Source: Planctomycetota bacterium
GTDB taxonomy: Bacteria > Planctomycetota > UBA1135 > GCA-002686595
Direction of reading: 5' to 3'
DNA: 46,261 nt
NCBI GenBank assembly: GCA_027083445.1
Contig: JALWOP010000355.1
Coordinates: 1-46,261, forward strand
The first letter of the stretch is position 1, and the number at the start of each line of letters is the position of its first letter. The notes beneath the pieces were generated by a model. That model saw only the letters and a program-made list of their open reading frames with translations. It searched no databases and was not told the origin of the DNA. Positions 31,825 through 41,156 of this stretch are shown here, one piece after another. Both the position numbers and the translations under genes were made by a program.

Positions 31825-34800
31825 ATGCCCACTCATCGTTTCGCACTCGGCGTTCTTCTCCTCCCTTTGCTCCTAGCCGCCTGCGGCGGCGGTGGTGGTG
31901 GGGGCTCCGCTCCCCGGATCTCCGCACCGGCAGCCGGCGCCTTTTGGAGCGGCCAAAGAGAGATTCGCTGGACTCCCCTCGATCAGGGCAAGAAGGTCGT
32001 CATAGAGGTCTCTAGCGGCGGTCCCTGGACGGCGATCAGCGGCCAGACCGAGGACGACGGGCGCTTTCGGTGGGACACACAGTCGGTGTCGGACGCGGGC
32101 AACTACCGCGTCCGGGTGCGCTCCGATGCCGGGGTCATCGTCAGCGGGGTCTTCACCGTCGACAACACGGCACCTGTGGTGACCCTCTCGAGTCCGACGG
32201 GTGGTGAGCTGTGGGGTGGCTACAGGGATGTCACCTGGAGCACGACCGAAGCCAACCCCGACTATGTCGACATCATGGCGTCGGAGGATGGCGGCGTGAC
32301 CTACAGCCAAGTGGTCAGCGTTGCGACACCCGATGACGGTCTCGAATCTTGGGATACCTCCACTCTGCCTGACGGAGCGGCCTACCGAGTACAACTCGTG
32401 GCTACGGACAAGGCCGGTAACACGAGTGTGCCGGCGACATCCACGGCAGACTTCACCCTGGACAACACCGCCCCCGTCGTGACCCTGACCGCACCGGTTG
32501 GTGGAGAAGCTTGGGACCTGGAGCGCTCGATTACCTGGACTACGACCGACCTGCACCCAGGGACCGTCGAGCTGCGCCTCTCGATCGATGGGGGTGGGAG
32601 CTTCGATCAGCTCATCACCCAGGACACCCCCGATACGGGAAGCTTTGCCTGGCAGACGGGCTATGCGCCCGATGGAACCCAGATGCGCGTTCAGGTGCAA
32701 GCCATGGATGGAGCGGGCAATGTCTCCGCTCCGGACAGCTCAGCCACCGATTTCACGATCACGAACCTGCGCCTCATCGCTCCCCTGCACTACCTGGACG
32801 TGAATGGCAATGCGACCATCGATGCAGGTGACGAGCTCTACCTCTTGTTCGACAAGGACATCGTGGTCAACGGCGCCGGCAGCAATGACCTCTCCTTGCC
32901 GGTCGTCGGAGATGGTTTTGGTAGTGGTGCGGTCCTGGCACAGGGGCCCGAGCTGCATTCCCTCGTCGTCACCTTGGGGACCAGTCCCACCCTGCGCACG
33001 CGCGGCCAGTTTGACCCGGCCGAATTGAGCAGCGGAAGACCCGGAGCCGTCGACATCGCCACGGCGATGACGCCCGATGCGATCGAGGATGCAGCCACGG
33101 GCCGGGATGCGGCACCTTCCGGACCCAAGGACATCATCGGCGGTTTCGTCGCTTTGCCCGCGCTCGTGGCTGGGAGCGACATGACCTCCAGAGGCGCACT
33201 GGGCGACCTGGATGGGGATGGCGATTTGGACCTGGTGGTCGGCTCGCGCTCGGGAGGTCTTGATCGTCGTTACAGCGGCGATGGGGCCGGTGGGTGGATC
33301 TTGAGCCAGTCCTTCGGTGGGGGGGACACCTTCGATGTCGCGCTCGGAGATCTGGATGGCGATGGGGATCTGGATCTGGTGGAGGCGGCCGCGGGAGCCA
33401 ACACCGTCTGGTTCAACGACGGCTCGGGAAACCTGGTCGATAGCGGAGAGAGCCTGGGCTCCTCCGAGAGCCATGCTGTCGTTCTCGGCGACTGGGATGG
33501 CGACGGAGACTTGGATGCAGCCTTCGGCAACAGCTCCGGGCAGGCAGGCCGGATCTGGTTCAACGATGGCCTTGGGAGTTTCGTCGACAGTGGGCAGGCC
33601 CTGGGCCAGGCCGACACGGAGGCCCTCGCGGCCGGGGACCTGGATGGTGATGGGGACCTGGATCTGGTCGCCGGCAACCGTGACGAACTCTCGCGCGCCT
33701 GGCTGAACGATGGGCAGGGAGGTTTCAGCGCCGGAGGCGGCGCGACCTTGACCGCTGTCCAGGACGTGGCGTTGGGAGACCTGGATGGAGATGGAAACCT
33801 GGATGCTTACTTCGCGGTCCTGGGACAGAACGAGGTCGTCCTTGGCGACGGCAGCGGAGGCTTCCTGCCGACCCACGATTACATGGGCAACAACGACCAC
33901 CGAGCCGTGGCCCTCCTCGACCTGGATCGGGACGGTGACCTGGATGCGGTGACCGCCAAGTACCTGGATGCGGAGCGCTACTGGATCAATGACGGTTCGG
34001 GAATCTTCAGCGAGGATCCACGCCGGGGAGAGCCGGATGATTCGACGGACGTGCTCGTAGGACATCTGGACTCCGATGCCGACCTCGACCTGCTCCTGGT
34101 CAACAACCTGCATGCCCATCGAACCTATCTCTCTTCGGTGGCTGGAGGACAGCCGCAGGCCGCCTACAGCGACAGCGGTGCCAGCCTGGGTTCGTGGCGC
34201 AGCGGCCGGGCCACCAGTGGCGATGTCAATGGCGACGGTGCGCTGGACATCGTCGTGCCGGACCGCGACGGGGCGGTGCAGGTACTGTTGGGTGACGGGC
34301 ACGGCGGTTTGGCCCCGGCAGCGGCATTCGGTGTCTCGGACGGAAGAAGCGGCGACCTGTTCGATGCGGATGGGGACGGCGACCTGGACTACCTACAGCG
34401 GATTGGAGATCCGGGCGCAGGCACCGACCAGCTCTGGTTCGGCGACGGAAGCGGGAGCTTCAGCGGACCCGCTCTGGCGCTGGGCCTGGACAGCCTCTAC
34501 GCGGGGGACCTAGACCGGGATGGGGACAGCGACCTGATCGTGGCCGGGACCTCATCGTTCCAGGTCTGGGCCGGCGACGGCAGCGGCGGGTTCGCTCCCA
34601 GTGGACCGGCCTTGAGCGCGAGCGGACTCGTCTATGGAGCCGTTTTCGATCTGGACGGCGACGGAGATCGGGATTTCGTGTATGGGCGCAGTGGTGATGC
34701 CCAGGTGTGGGCGGGGGATGGCAGCGGCGGTTTCACCCTGGCGGGCACCCTCACGCCTGGAGGAACGGTTGCGGACCTTTCCGTCACGGACTACGACCGA

Positions 34801-35169
34801 GACGGCGACCTCGACCTGATCTTCGCCACGGACCTCGGTCTCTCGGTCCTGCGTAACGACGGTGGGCTCTCCTTCACCAGTCGGGGGATCACCGGCCCCA
34901 GCGGAAGCCTGAGTCAGGTGTATGCCCTGGACCTCAACGAGGACGGCTACTCCGACTACCTGGTGGTCGATGAAACGCTCTCGAGCTTCTTCCTCTGCAT
35001 CGGGAACGGCACGGACACCATCCCTGCTCCCGTAGCTACGGTCGTCTCGAATCTGGCCGCCGTCTTGCCGGTGGACCTGGATGGTGATGGAGATCCCGAT
35101 CTGTATTGGAGTCGCGACGACGCCTTGACGCCCGCGGGCGTGGCGGATCGCGTAGACCTCTTCGACTGA
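31825..35169 (+). CDS. Giant FG-GAP/VCBS repeat lipoprotein with Ig-like domains
   Basis: 1,114 residues. Lipoprotein signal LLLPLLLAACGGGGGGGS, the poly-Gly being a flexible tether. Next come three Ig-like/beta-sandwich units with the shared linker DNTAPVVTL and GGE-x-W, then a segment with Ca-loop DVNGNATIDAGD, then about fifteen FG-GAP/VCBS units with loops such as DLDGDGDLDLV, DWDGDGDLDAA, DLDRDGDLDAV and DVNGDGALDIV, enough for two beta-propellers. Calcium dependent and probably exposed on the cell surface; roles of such proteins include adhesion and binding of polymers. No catalytic motif seen. The very regular repeats make it prone to recombination. Confidence 0.92.
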   Translation: MPTHRFALGVLLLPLLLAACGGGGGGGSAPRISAPAAGAFWSGQREIRWTPLDQGKKVVIEVSSGGPWTAISGQTEDDGRFRWDTQSVSDAGNYRVRVRSDAGVIVSGVFTVDNTAPVVTLSSPTGGELWGGYRDVTWSTTEANPDYVDIMASEDGGVTYSQVVSVATPDDGLESWDTSTLPDGAAYRVQLVATDKAGNTSVPATSTADFTLDNTAPVVTLTAPVGGEAWDLERSITWTTTDLHPGTVELRLSIDGGGSFDQLITQDTPDTGSFAWQTGYAPDGTQMRVQVQAMDGAGNVSAPDSSATDFTITNLRLIAPLHYLDVNGNATIDAGDELYLLFDKDIVVNGAGSNDLSLPVVGDGFGSGAVLAQGPELHSLVVTLGTSPTLRTRGQFDPAELSSGRPGAVDIATAMTPDAIEDAATGRDAAPSGPKDIIGGFVALPALVAGSDMTSRGALGDLDGDGDLDLVVGSRSGGLDRRYSGDGAGGWILSQSFGGGDTFDVALGDLDGDGDLDLVEAAAGANTVWFNDGSGNLVDSGESLGSSESHAVVLGDWDGDGDLDAAFGNSSGQAGRIWFNDGLGSFVDSGQALGQADTEALAAGDLDGDGDLDLVAGNRDELSRAWLNDGQGGFSAGGGATLTAVQDVALGDLDGDGNLDAYFAVLGQNEVVLGDGSGGFLPTHDYMGNNDHRAVALLDLDRDGDLDAVTAKYLDAERYWINDGSGIFSEDPRRGEPDDSTDVLVGHLDSDADLDLLLVNNLHAHRTYLSSVAGGQPQAAYSDSGASLGSWRSGRATSGDVNGDGALDIVVPDRDGAVQVLLGDGHGGLAPAAAFGVSDGRSGDLFDADGDGDLDYLQRIGDPGAGTDQLWFGDGSGSFSGPALALGLDSLYAGDLDRDGDSDLIVAGTSSFQVWAGDGSGGFAPSGPALSASGLVYGAVFDLDGDGDRDFVYGRSGDAQVWAGDGSGGFTLAGTLTPGGTVADLSVTDYDRDGDLDLIFATDLGLSVLRNDGGLSFTSRGITGPSGSLSQVYALDLNEDGYSDYLVVDETLSSFFLCIGNGTDTIPAPVATVVSNLAAVLPVDLDGDGDPDLYWSRDDALTPAGVADRVDLFD

Positions 35170-35209
35170 GGGCTGATGACACCGACCGGGCTCTCGACCC
35201 GACCGGTCG

Positions 35210-37555
35210 TTAGGCCAGGGGGAGCTGCAGGCTGCCGAGGCGCTCGTTGCGGTCCGCAGCGAAACGCCGGATCCCTTCGAGCAGACTCTCGGGATCGAGG
35301 TGGGCCTCTTCCTTGACCTCCTGGACCGAGCCACCGCTTCTCCAGCGGTTGTCCCAGTCACTGGTCATGGAATAGCGTTCGGCGACCTTGGACGAGATCC
35401 AGTGGTGCATGCCCAGGCGGCAGCCGTTGGAGATCACGGTGGAGTCGAGCCAATCCGACTTGTGGAGCACGCGATCCTGGTACTCCTTGGGCTGGCGCTG
35501 GAAGAGTTCATAGGAGATGGCGGCGACCAACTTGCAATTGGGCGCCTCACCGGAGTGGAAGCGGGGCAGGAGTTCGAAGATCGATTCGGTCGTGCTGGTG
35601 CCTTCCACGATCACCGTGCCCTCCTTGGGACGGGTAGGGTCGTAGTCGCGGATGATGTAGGCCCCCTTGGCCGCCTCGAGGTGGCTGGGCACCCCGAGTT
35701 GCCCACGATCGGGGACGGTGACGGGAGGCCGCGTCAGGTGCAGGGCGATGATGGGGACCTCGGTGCTGAGGGCGGCGGCCAGGGCCGGGGCGACTTCGTT
35801 GGGCTCCCAGGGGTGCAGGTTGATCACCTGCCCCTCGGGGAAGAGCTGGGTCACCGTGGGAGAGAAGATTCCGAAGTGCGTGCGACTGTCCTCGGCGGTT
35901 TCCGGCCCGGAGTGGCCTGCGATCCAGATCACCTTGCCTACCTTGAGGTCGCAGTCCTGGGCGAGCTGACTGAACAGGCGCATCAGCCCGTACTTCAGGT
36001 AGCTGAAGCTGCCGTAGGTCGAGCAGGCACCCCAATAACCCAGGAACTCCTGCTCCGGATCGGGATGCAGGTTGGTCGCAGCGGCTCCGCAGACAAGCCC
36101 CGCATTGGCGAACTCGGTGATCTGCTGGGGAAGCAGGCTACCGGTCGGGTTCTCGTTGCGGTCGTACCAGCCGAATCCGGGCTTGCCATCGAAGTCGTGG
36201 GCAAAGCCCGAGATGGCGGTGGAGTCCGCGAGGTCCGCGCTGCAGGCCAGGACCAGGGGGCGCCCCATGCGCTCCTTGGCGAGTGCATTGACCCACGCTC
36301 CGAACTGAGCCAGGCCGTGGCGGTTGGCCTTCTTCTCGCCCGGGGCAAAGAAGAGCGCTTCGGGGAGCTTGTCGAGAGCCAGCCAGTCACGGTCGGCATG
36401 CATGTTGCGCGCCGGGTCGACGCGCAGTCCCTCGGGAGCCTCCGTGAGGGAGTCGCCCAGTTCAACGAGGGTGTTGGCCAGGTATTCGCACAGGGCTTCG
36501 TCCTCGTGCAGGACCGAGAAGACGGTCTCGAACCACGCACGGGTCTGCTCGCGGCAGGCGTCCTCTCCCGGATCGGTCGTGTCGCCCTGCCCCTGGAAGG
36601 TGATGCCGTACTTCTCGGCGAAGTCCTGGCGGCAGCGCCAGAACAGCTCGGAGTTACGCTTGTGCGCAGCGCCGTGGCTGGGGGCGTCGAACTTGTGGTA
36701 GCCCCGTCCCTTGCGCGTCTTGAACCAGACACAGCCCGGCCGGCCTCCGGTGTCGTCGTCATGCACGACATCGAGCAGGGCACGGGTGATCGGGCCGTAC
36801 TCATGCCCGTTCTCTGTCCCGGAAACGCGCCAGCCGTAGCATTCGAACCACTCCTTGGGAGTCCCGAAGGAGACGCTGGAGTTGGCGAAGGGGTCGATCC
36901 CGTGATCGTTCCAATCGAAGAGGTAGATCAGGTTGTCGAGGCCGAGACCGTAGGCGGAGTTCTTGGTCTCGTGGTGGGCTCCGGCGGTGTGGCCTCCCTC
37001 GCCCTCGAGAGCGAAGACGCGCGCCGGCGAACCCGCGTGACGCAGGGCCATGGCTTCGCCCAGAGCAGCGGGTGCGCCGTGGCCCGAAGGACCGGTGTTG
37101 AACTTGAAGAAGAGCGTCTTGCCCTCCATCTCCGCATGCCCGGGCAGGTGTCCGTTGTGGCGAAGCCAAAGGAGGTCCTCCCACACGAGCTGCCGCTCCT
37201 CGGCCTTGGGCACGGCATAACGGGGGTCGCCGGTCTTGGCATGCATCACCCGCAGGGCTTCGTTGTAGACCGCCAGCAGGGCGTAGATCGCCGGGTTGCA
37301 GTGACCGGCGACCAGGATGAAGCGGTCACCTCCCGGGTGTTCGGGACGACGGATATCCCAGCGCATCCACCCGCCCAGGGTGGTCGCGACCAGCATCGGC
37401 ACCTTGGAGCGGGAGCCGCCCGGGTGCCCGCTCTGCCGCAGGTTGAGCATCAGGTCGATGCACTGATCGATCAAGTCACCGATCTTCTCCCAGTGGGCGA
37501 AGTGGGGCTCGAGGTTTTCGAACGAGGGGCGGTTGGCGGACTCGAGGGTGGGCAT
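35210..37555 (-). CDS. Transketolase-family thiamine-diphosphate enzyme, long form
   Basis: 781 residues from the ATG at 37555, against about 650-690 for usual transketolase. N-terminal TPP domain: MLNLRQSGHPGGSRSK, RFILVAGHCNPAIYALLAVY, the cofactor motif GEGGHTAGAHHE (185-196; Glu where GDG has Asp) and Asn216 in FDWNDHGID. Pyr domain: LACSADLADSTAISGF, then LLPQQITEFANAGLVCGAA with the likely catalytic Glu, and HSGPETAEDSRTHFGIFSPTV. The C-terminal transketolase domain follows (GTVIVEGTSTTESIFELL). It should transfer two-carbon ketol units or act as a related dehydrogenase-like E1; whether it serves the pentose phosphate pathway is unclear. No phosphoketolase signature is present. Confidence 0.85.
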   Translation of the reverse strand: MPTLESANRPSFENLEPHFAHWEKIGDLIDQCIDLMLNLRQSGHPGGSRSKVPMLVATTLGGWMRWDIRRPEHPGGDRFILVAGHCNPAIYALLAVYNEALRVMHAKTGDPRYAVPKAEERQLVWEDLLWLRHNGHLPGHAEMEGKTLFFKFNTGPSGHGAPAALGEAMALRHAGSPARVFALEGEGGHTAGAHHETKNSAYGLGLDNLIYLFDWNDHGIDPFANSSVSFGTPKEWFECYGWRVSGTENGHEYGPITRALLDVVHDDDTGGRPGCVWFKTRKGRGYHKFDAPSHGAAHKRNSELFWRCRQDFAEKYGITFQGQGDTTDPGEDACREQTRAWFETVFSVLHEDEALCEYLANTLVELGDSLTEAPEGLRVDPARNMHADRDWLALDKLPEALFFAPGEKKANRHGLAQFGAWVNALAKERMGRPLVLACSADLADSTAISGFAHDFDGKPGFGWYDRNENPTGSLLPQQITEFANAGLVCGAAATNLHPDPEQEFLGYWGACSTYGSFSYLKYGLMRLFSQLAQDCDLKVGKVIWIAGHSGPETAEDSRTHFGIFSPTVTQLFPEGQVINLHPWEPNEVAPALAAALSTEVPIIALHLTRPPVTVPDRGQLGVPSHLEAAKGAYIIRDYDPTRPKEGTVIVEGTSTTESIFELLPRFHSGEAPNCKLVAAISYELFQRQPKEYQDRVLHKSDWLDSTVISNGCRLGMHHWISSKVAERYSMTSDWDNRWRSGGSVQEVKEEAHLDPESLLEGIRRFAADRNERLGSLQLPLA

Positions 37556-37721
37556 CTTGGGCTGCCGAAAAGGGGGAGGGGGATGACGAGCGGCGCACAG
37601 GATAACGCTCCTCGATCGAGGGTGGGGGGCAGGGGAGCCGAGCCGCACGGGCCACGCTTCGGATCCAGGCGGGGCTGATGGCCCCATGTGCCCCGCGAAG
37701 AGCGCCTAGCCCGGCCCCCGC

Positions 37722-38825
37722 TCAGGAGGGGGCCTCTTGGAGGCAGAGCCGATAGACCTCCACGGTCTGTCGCGCGCAGCGTTCCCAGGTGAAGGTGAGC
37801 GCATGGGCGCGAGCTCGCTCCAGGGCCTCGGCGTCGGTCTCGAGGACCCGGTCGATTCCCTCCGCGATGGCCCCGACGTCCTTCGGGTCGACCAGAACGG
37901 CATGGCCCGCCGCGACCTCCGGTGCGGCTCCGACATTCGCTCCCAGGGCCGGGGTGCCGGAGGCCAAGGCCTCGAGCAGCGGGAGTCCGAAGCCTTCGTA
38001 CAGGGTGGGATAGAGCAGGGCTGCCGCAGCGGAGTAGAGCACGAGCAGGTCCGACTCGTCGACAAAGCCGAGCAGGCGTATGCGCTGCCGCGCCGGACAG
38101 CGGCGCAGCTCCTCGGCGATCTCCGCGAGCCCGTCCTCGATCGACCCCGCCAGGACAAGGTCGTGCTCGCGGGCGGCCCGGCAGGTCCCGAAGGCTTCGA
38201 TCAGGCGCCGCAGGTTCTTACGGGGTGTCACGTCTCCCACATAGAGCAAGAAGGGGCGCTCGATCCCATGTCGTGCGCGGACGTGCCGGACATCTTCAGG
38301 GAGCGCGGGACGGAAGCGGTCGTCGACTCCCAGGTGCGTAACGTGTACCCGCTGCGGATCGAACTCGTAGTGCTCCAGGAAATCCCTGCGCGTGCAGGCA
38401 CTGACGGTCACGATGCGGGTCGCGTGATCCGCGGCATCCTGGTAGCGCAGCCGGTTGCGTTCGCAGTGGTGCGGGTCGAGATACTCACTCCCGATCACGC
38501 CGAACAGGTCGTGCACGGTCACCAGGTGTGGTATGGAATGGCTGCGCACCCAGGTCGGCACGCGTAGCTCCAACCCATGTACGAGGTCGGGCGACAGACC
38601 GCGGGGACGACGACGATCGAGGGTATAGCGCAGCGGGATGCCCTCGATGCGCGGCGGTGAGTAGCCCCGTTTGAAACGCCGGGAGAGGCGCACATAGGCC
38701 TGGAGCGTGAAGTCGGATTCCACCCCGGACAACTGGGCCAGGGCGGCCATGAGCCGTCGGGCGTAGCGCGCGACGCCGGTATGGCGGGGACGGCAGGCGG
38801 GAGTGGCTTCGAGTCCGACAAGCAT
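37722..38825 (-). CDS. Glycosyltransferase family 4
   Basis: 367 residues with the GT-B fold. N-terminal half: TGVARYARRLMAAL and PHLVTVHDLFGVI, with IVTVSACTRRDFLEHY closing the domain. C-terminal half: PFLLYVGDVTPRKNLRRLIEAF and the nucleotide-sugar motif LLYPTLYEGFGLPLLEALASGTP with the conserved Glu pair. Retaining sugar transferase, most like mannosyl- or glucosyltransferases for polysaccharide or lipid glycans. No other glycan genes lie beside it. Confidence 0.93.
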   Translation of the reverse strand: MLVGLEATPACRPRHTGVARYARRLMAALAQLSGVESDFTLQAYVRLSRRFKRGYSPPRIEGIPLRYTLDRRRPRGLSPDLVHGLELRVPTWVRSHSIPHLVTVHDLFGVIGSEYLDPHHCERNRLRYQDAADHATRIVTVSACTRRDFLEHYEFDPQRVHVTHLGVDDRFRPALPEDVRHVRARHGIERPFLLYVGDVTPRKNLRRLIEAFGTCRAAREHDLVLAGSIEDGLAEIAEELRRCPARQRIRLLGFVDESDLLVLYSAAAALLYPTLYEGFGLPLLEALASGTPALGANVGAAPEVAAGHAVLVDPKDVGAIAEGIDRVLETDAEALERARAHALTFTWERCARQTVEVYRLCLQEAPS

Positions 38826-38868
38826 TGCGGAGCTAGGAGTCCGCTCGGGTGAAGTCGACGGCGGGCGC

Positions 38869-39636
38869 CTACAGGCGCCGGCAGTTGGGCTCGCCCATGC
38901 GCATGACCGGCATGGTGCCGCAGAGGGGGCAGTACGCCGCCCACTGGATGTCCTCGACGGCGTACGTCGGGTCCAGCTCCTTCAAGACGGACTCGATCTG
39001 GCTCAGGGTCGTCTTGCCATCCTCGAGGGGCACGATCCAGACACCCTCCGCATCCGCGGTCACGATCAGACGCTTGAAGAGGCCCAAATCGACCAGAGCT
39101 CCGCGAATGCGGCGGGTGTGCCGGGCATCGACGTGGGCGAGTTTGATGCGGGCCGAAGGCGGCACGAGGAAGCGGTCACGCAGGACGCGGCCACCGGCCT
39201 TCTCGACGATCGCAGTGATCTCGCGCAGGCTGGCCCAGTGGTGGGGCGTCACGGTGACGATCAACCGGCCGCGATCCGTGGAGAAGGCGATGCGGCTGTA
39301 GACCGGCTGCTCCTCTACCTCGTCGCCGGCCAGCGGTTCGACCTCGACCGCACCCTCACAATGGCTGCAGGTCCCCGGCCGGTAGGTGCGCACCGTGCAG
39401 CGTGGGCAGACGTAGATCGGGTGGGTCACCGCTTCCAGGGCCTGGGTGACGGCAGCCGCTGCCCGGGAGTTCAGACCGGTGACGGAGAGGTTGACCGGCA
39501 CCAGGCTGCGCCGTCCGGTCTTGCCCGTCACGATGTTGGAGCCTCCGGCCTCGCGTTTGGGGGCCGGTTTTTTCTGACCCCAGGTCGGCAGGGTCGTGAG
39601 CAGAAGCAGCAGCAGGTGGAGAAGCGGTCGATTCAT
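38869..39636 (-). CDS. Secreted zinc-ribbon / HMA-like protein
   Basis: 255 residues; the ATG at 39636 gives a signal peptide (NRPLLHLLLLLLTTLPTWGQ). A four-Cys zinc ribbon (CPRC and CSHC, 13 residues apart) lies around residues 90-110, then two small alpha/beta units resembling heavy-metal-associated (ferredoxin-like) folds (LIVTVTPHHWASLREITAIVE; GKTTLSQIESVLKEL), and a C-terminal CPLCG. The Cys pairs suggest metal or copper handling in the periplasm, or structural zinc. The HMA similarity is by secondary-structure rhythm only. Confidence 0.7.
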   Translation of the reverse strand: MNRPLLHLLLLLLTTLPTWGQKKPAPKREAGGSNIVTGKTGRRSLVPVNLSVTGLNSRAAAAVTQALEAVTHPIYVCPRCTVRTYRPGTCSHCEGAVEVEPLAGDEVEEQPVYSRIAFSTDRGRLIVTVTPHHWASLREITAIVEKAGGRVLRDRFLVPPSARIKLAHVDARHTRRIRGALVDLGLFKRLIVTADAEGVWIVPLEDGKTTLSQIESVLKELDPTYAVEDIQWAAYCPLCGTMPVMRMGEPNCRRL

Positions 39637-39695
39637 GGCCGAGGGGAGGGGGTCGAGCGCGTCCATGCTGCCATAGGGGGGCGGGTGAGGCGCCC

Positions 39696-40832
39696 CTACT
39701 CCTCCCAGAACCGAGCCAGACCCCGCAGGGCGGCCTCTCCAGTGGCGGGATCGGCACCCGACTCCTGTGCCTGTGCGAGCTCACGGGCGGCTTGCTCCTC
39801 GCGGGGATCCGCCAGGTGCGCGTCGAGCAGGACGGGCAGGGCCTGGCGCTGCACCCGGCTCCATGCGGCCCAGGTGAGGGATATCTCGCCCGCCGCAGCC
39901 AGCGCATTCACCGCCAGGGCGACGCGCACCTCTTGGTTCTCTTCGGTCGCGAGGCGCGCGAGCAGCGCATCCAAGACGGAGGCCTGGCGGAGCTTCCACA
40001 GACCCCGCGCCGTCGCCAGGCGTACCTCGGGCCTGGGATCGGCGAGGCGCTCCAGCCAGGAGGTGACCCCCTCTTCGCTCAAGGTCCGCTCCAGGTGGCG
40101 CAGGATCTCCTCGGGGGTGGCCTTGCCAAGGGATATGCGCCAACTGCGCCAGTCGATCTGTCCGCCGGATGAGCGCATCAGGTCGAAGACGACAGCCCAT
40201 CCGAGAAAGTGGACCAGTACGTTGTCGCGTACTCCGGTGTGATCTCCGGGGCGGATCGCCACGAGGCGTTCGACGTCGGCCAGGCTGAGCCTCTCCTCGC
40301 GCAGCTCTCTCAGGGGCCAGCAGGCGAGCCCGTCGACGACCCACTTTCCATCGACGAGCATGCCGTCGCCCAGGAAGCCGGCGATACCCTCCTCGAGCCA
40401 CAGGGGTAGGGAAGCATCCAGCTCCGCGAAGCGGGCGTGGACCAGTTCGTGTACGGCGGTTCCTGCGTCCGGACGGCCGATGAAGATGCCGTCATGGGCA
40501 AGGCCCTGCCCACCGCGGGCGTGAAAGGCTTGGATGCGGGCGGGTCCGATGCCGGGCACCTCGTGGGTGCCCGTGCGCACATGGACTCCGGGAGGGCGCG
40601 CATCCCCGCTGCCGTCCCAGACATGGACCGCCACGTGTTCCTCGAAGGGTCCCAGGGCCTGCTCCACCGCCGGGAAGGCGACCTCGAAGGCTTCTTCGTA
40701 GAGCTGCGGGGCCACCGCTTGCCCCTTGAACTGGAAGAGGGTCCAGCGAGGGTACTCACGCAGGGCCGTCCAGCGGCTGCAGGCGGTGGAGAGCCCAAGA
40801 AGGGGGAGCGCGAGGAGGAAGCTCGGGCGCAT
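39696..40832 (-). CDS. Gluzincin-like metallopeptidase lipoprotein with HEAT-like tail
   Basis: 378 residues from the ATG at 40832 (signal PSFLLALPLLGLSTAC, a lipoprotein). Zinc-peptidase site HELVH followed by EEGIAGFLGDG, the HExxH ... E order of gluzincins (peptidase MA-like). The C-terminal third has HEAT-like helical repeats (LADPRPEVRLATARGLWKL, LATEENQEVRVALAVNALA). The frame extends to 40910 but the signal peptide fixes the start. Probably an envelope peptidase; substrate unknown. Confidence 0.85.
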   Translation of the reverse strand: MRPSFLLALPLLGLSTACSRWTALREYPRWTLFQFKGQAVAPQLYEEAFEVAFPAVEQALGPFEEHVAVHVWDGSGDARPPGVHVRTGTHEVPGIGPARIQAFHARGGQGLAHDGIFIGRPDAGTAVHELVHARFAELDASLPLWLEEGIAGFLGDGMLVDGKWVVDGLACWPLRELREERLSLADVERLVAIRPGDHTGVRDNVLVHFLGWAVVFDLMRSSGGQIDWRSWRISLGKATPEEILRHLERTLSEEGVTSWLERLADPRPEVRLATARGLWKLRQASVLDALLARLATEENQEVRVALAVNALAAAGEISLTWAAWSRVQRQALPVLLDAHLADPREEQAARELAQAQESGADPATGEAALRGLARFWEE

Positions 40833-40918
40833 CAGGACTCCATCGTACCGCCGACCCGCAAGCTGGGTATCCTGTCGCTCCGACCTCCTTCCGAACGGAA
40901 ACCTACCCAACGAGAATC

Positions 40919-41152
40919 ATGGCTGAGTGGCACGCTGAACTCGACCGGAGCAGCAATATCGTCTTGGTCGTCGTGACCGAGGACGATGGCAGCGAGCACG
41001 ACTACCAGTTCGACTTCGATCCCCGCACCGGGCGCTGGGAATTCGCGGAGCGTGATCTGCTCGAGCGCGATTTCGGCGAGGAGTGGGTGGATGAGTTGGA
41101 GGAGCACATCGAGGAGTTGATCGAGGAGGCCAAGGGCTCCGCCGAGGACTGA
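40919..41152 (+). CDS. Small acidic conserved protein (paralogue of 13399-13641)
   Basis: 77 residues, strongly acidic. Beta-meander first half (SSNIVLVVVTEDDGSEHDY), then the shared motif TGRWEFAERDLLERDFGEE and a helical acidic end (VDELEEHIEELIEEAK). Matches the 80-residue protein at 13399-13641 across its length. It sits four bases ahead of deoB, so it is co-transcribed with the nucleoside salvage genes. Function unknown; perhaps a small regulator or protein-binding factor. Confidence 0.85.
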   Translation: MAEWHAELDRSSNIVLVVVTEDDGSEHDYQFDFDPRTGRWEFAERDLLERDFGEEWVDELEEHIEELIEEAKGSAED

Positions 41153-41156
41153 CCGG

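Noticed and set aside
32740-34302. Minus-strand frame opposite the FG-GAP lipoprotein
   Set aside because: Periodic mirror of the DGDGDLD repeats (IQVPITIQV patterns).
35210-37555. Phosphoketolase
   Set aside because: No phosphoketolase signatures; the order of motifs is that of transketolase.
35300-37678. Long plus-strand open frame opposite the transketolase-family gene
   Set aside because: Antisense shadow: Val/Gly/Asp-rich, no domain, while the minus frame has clear thiamine-enzyme motifs.
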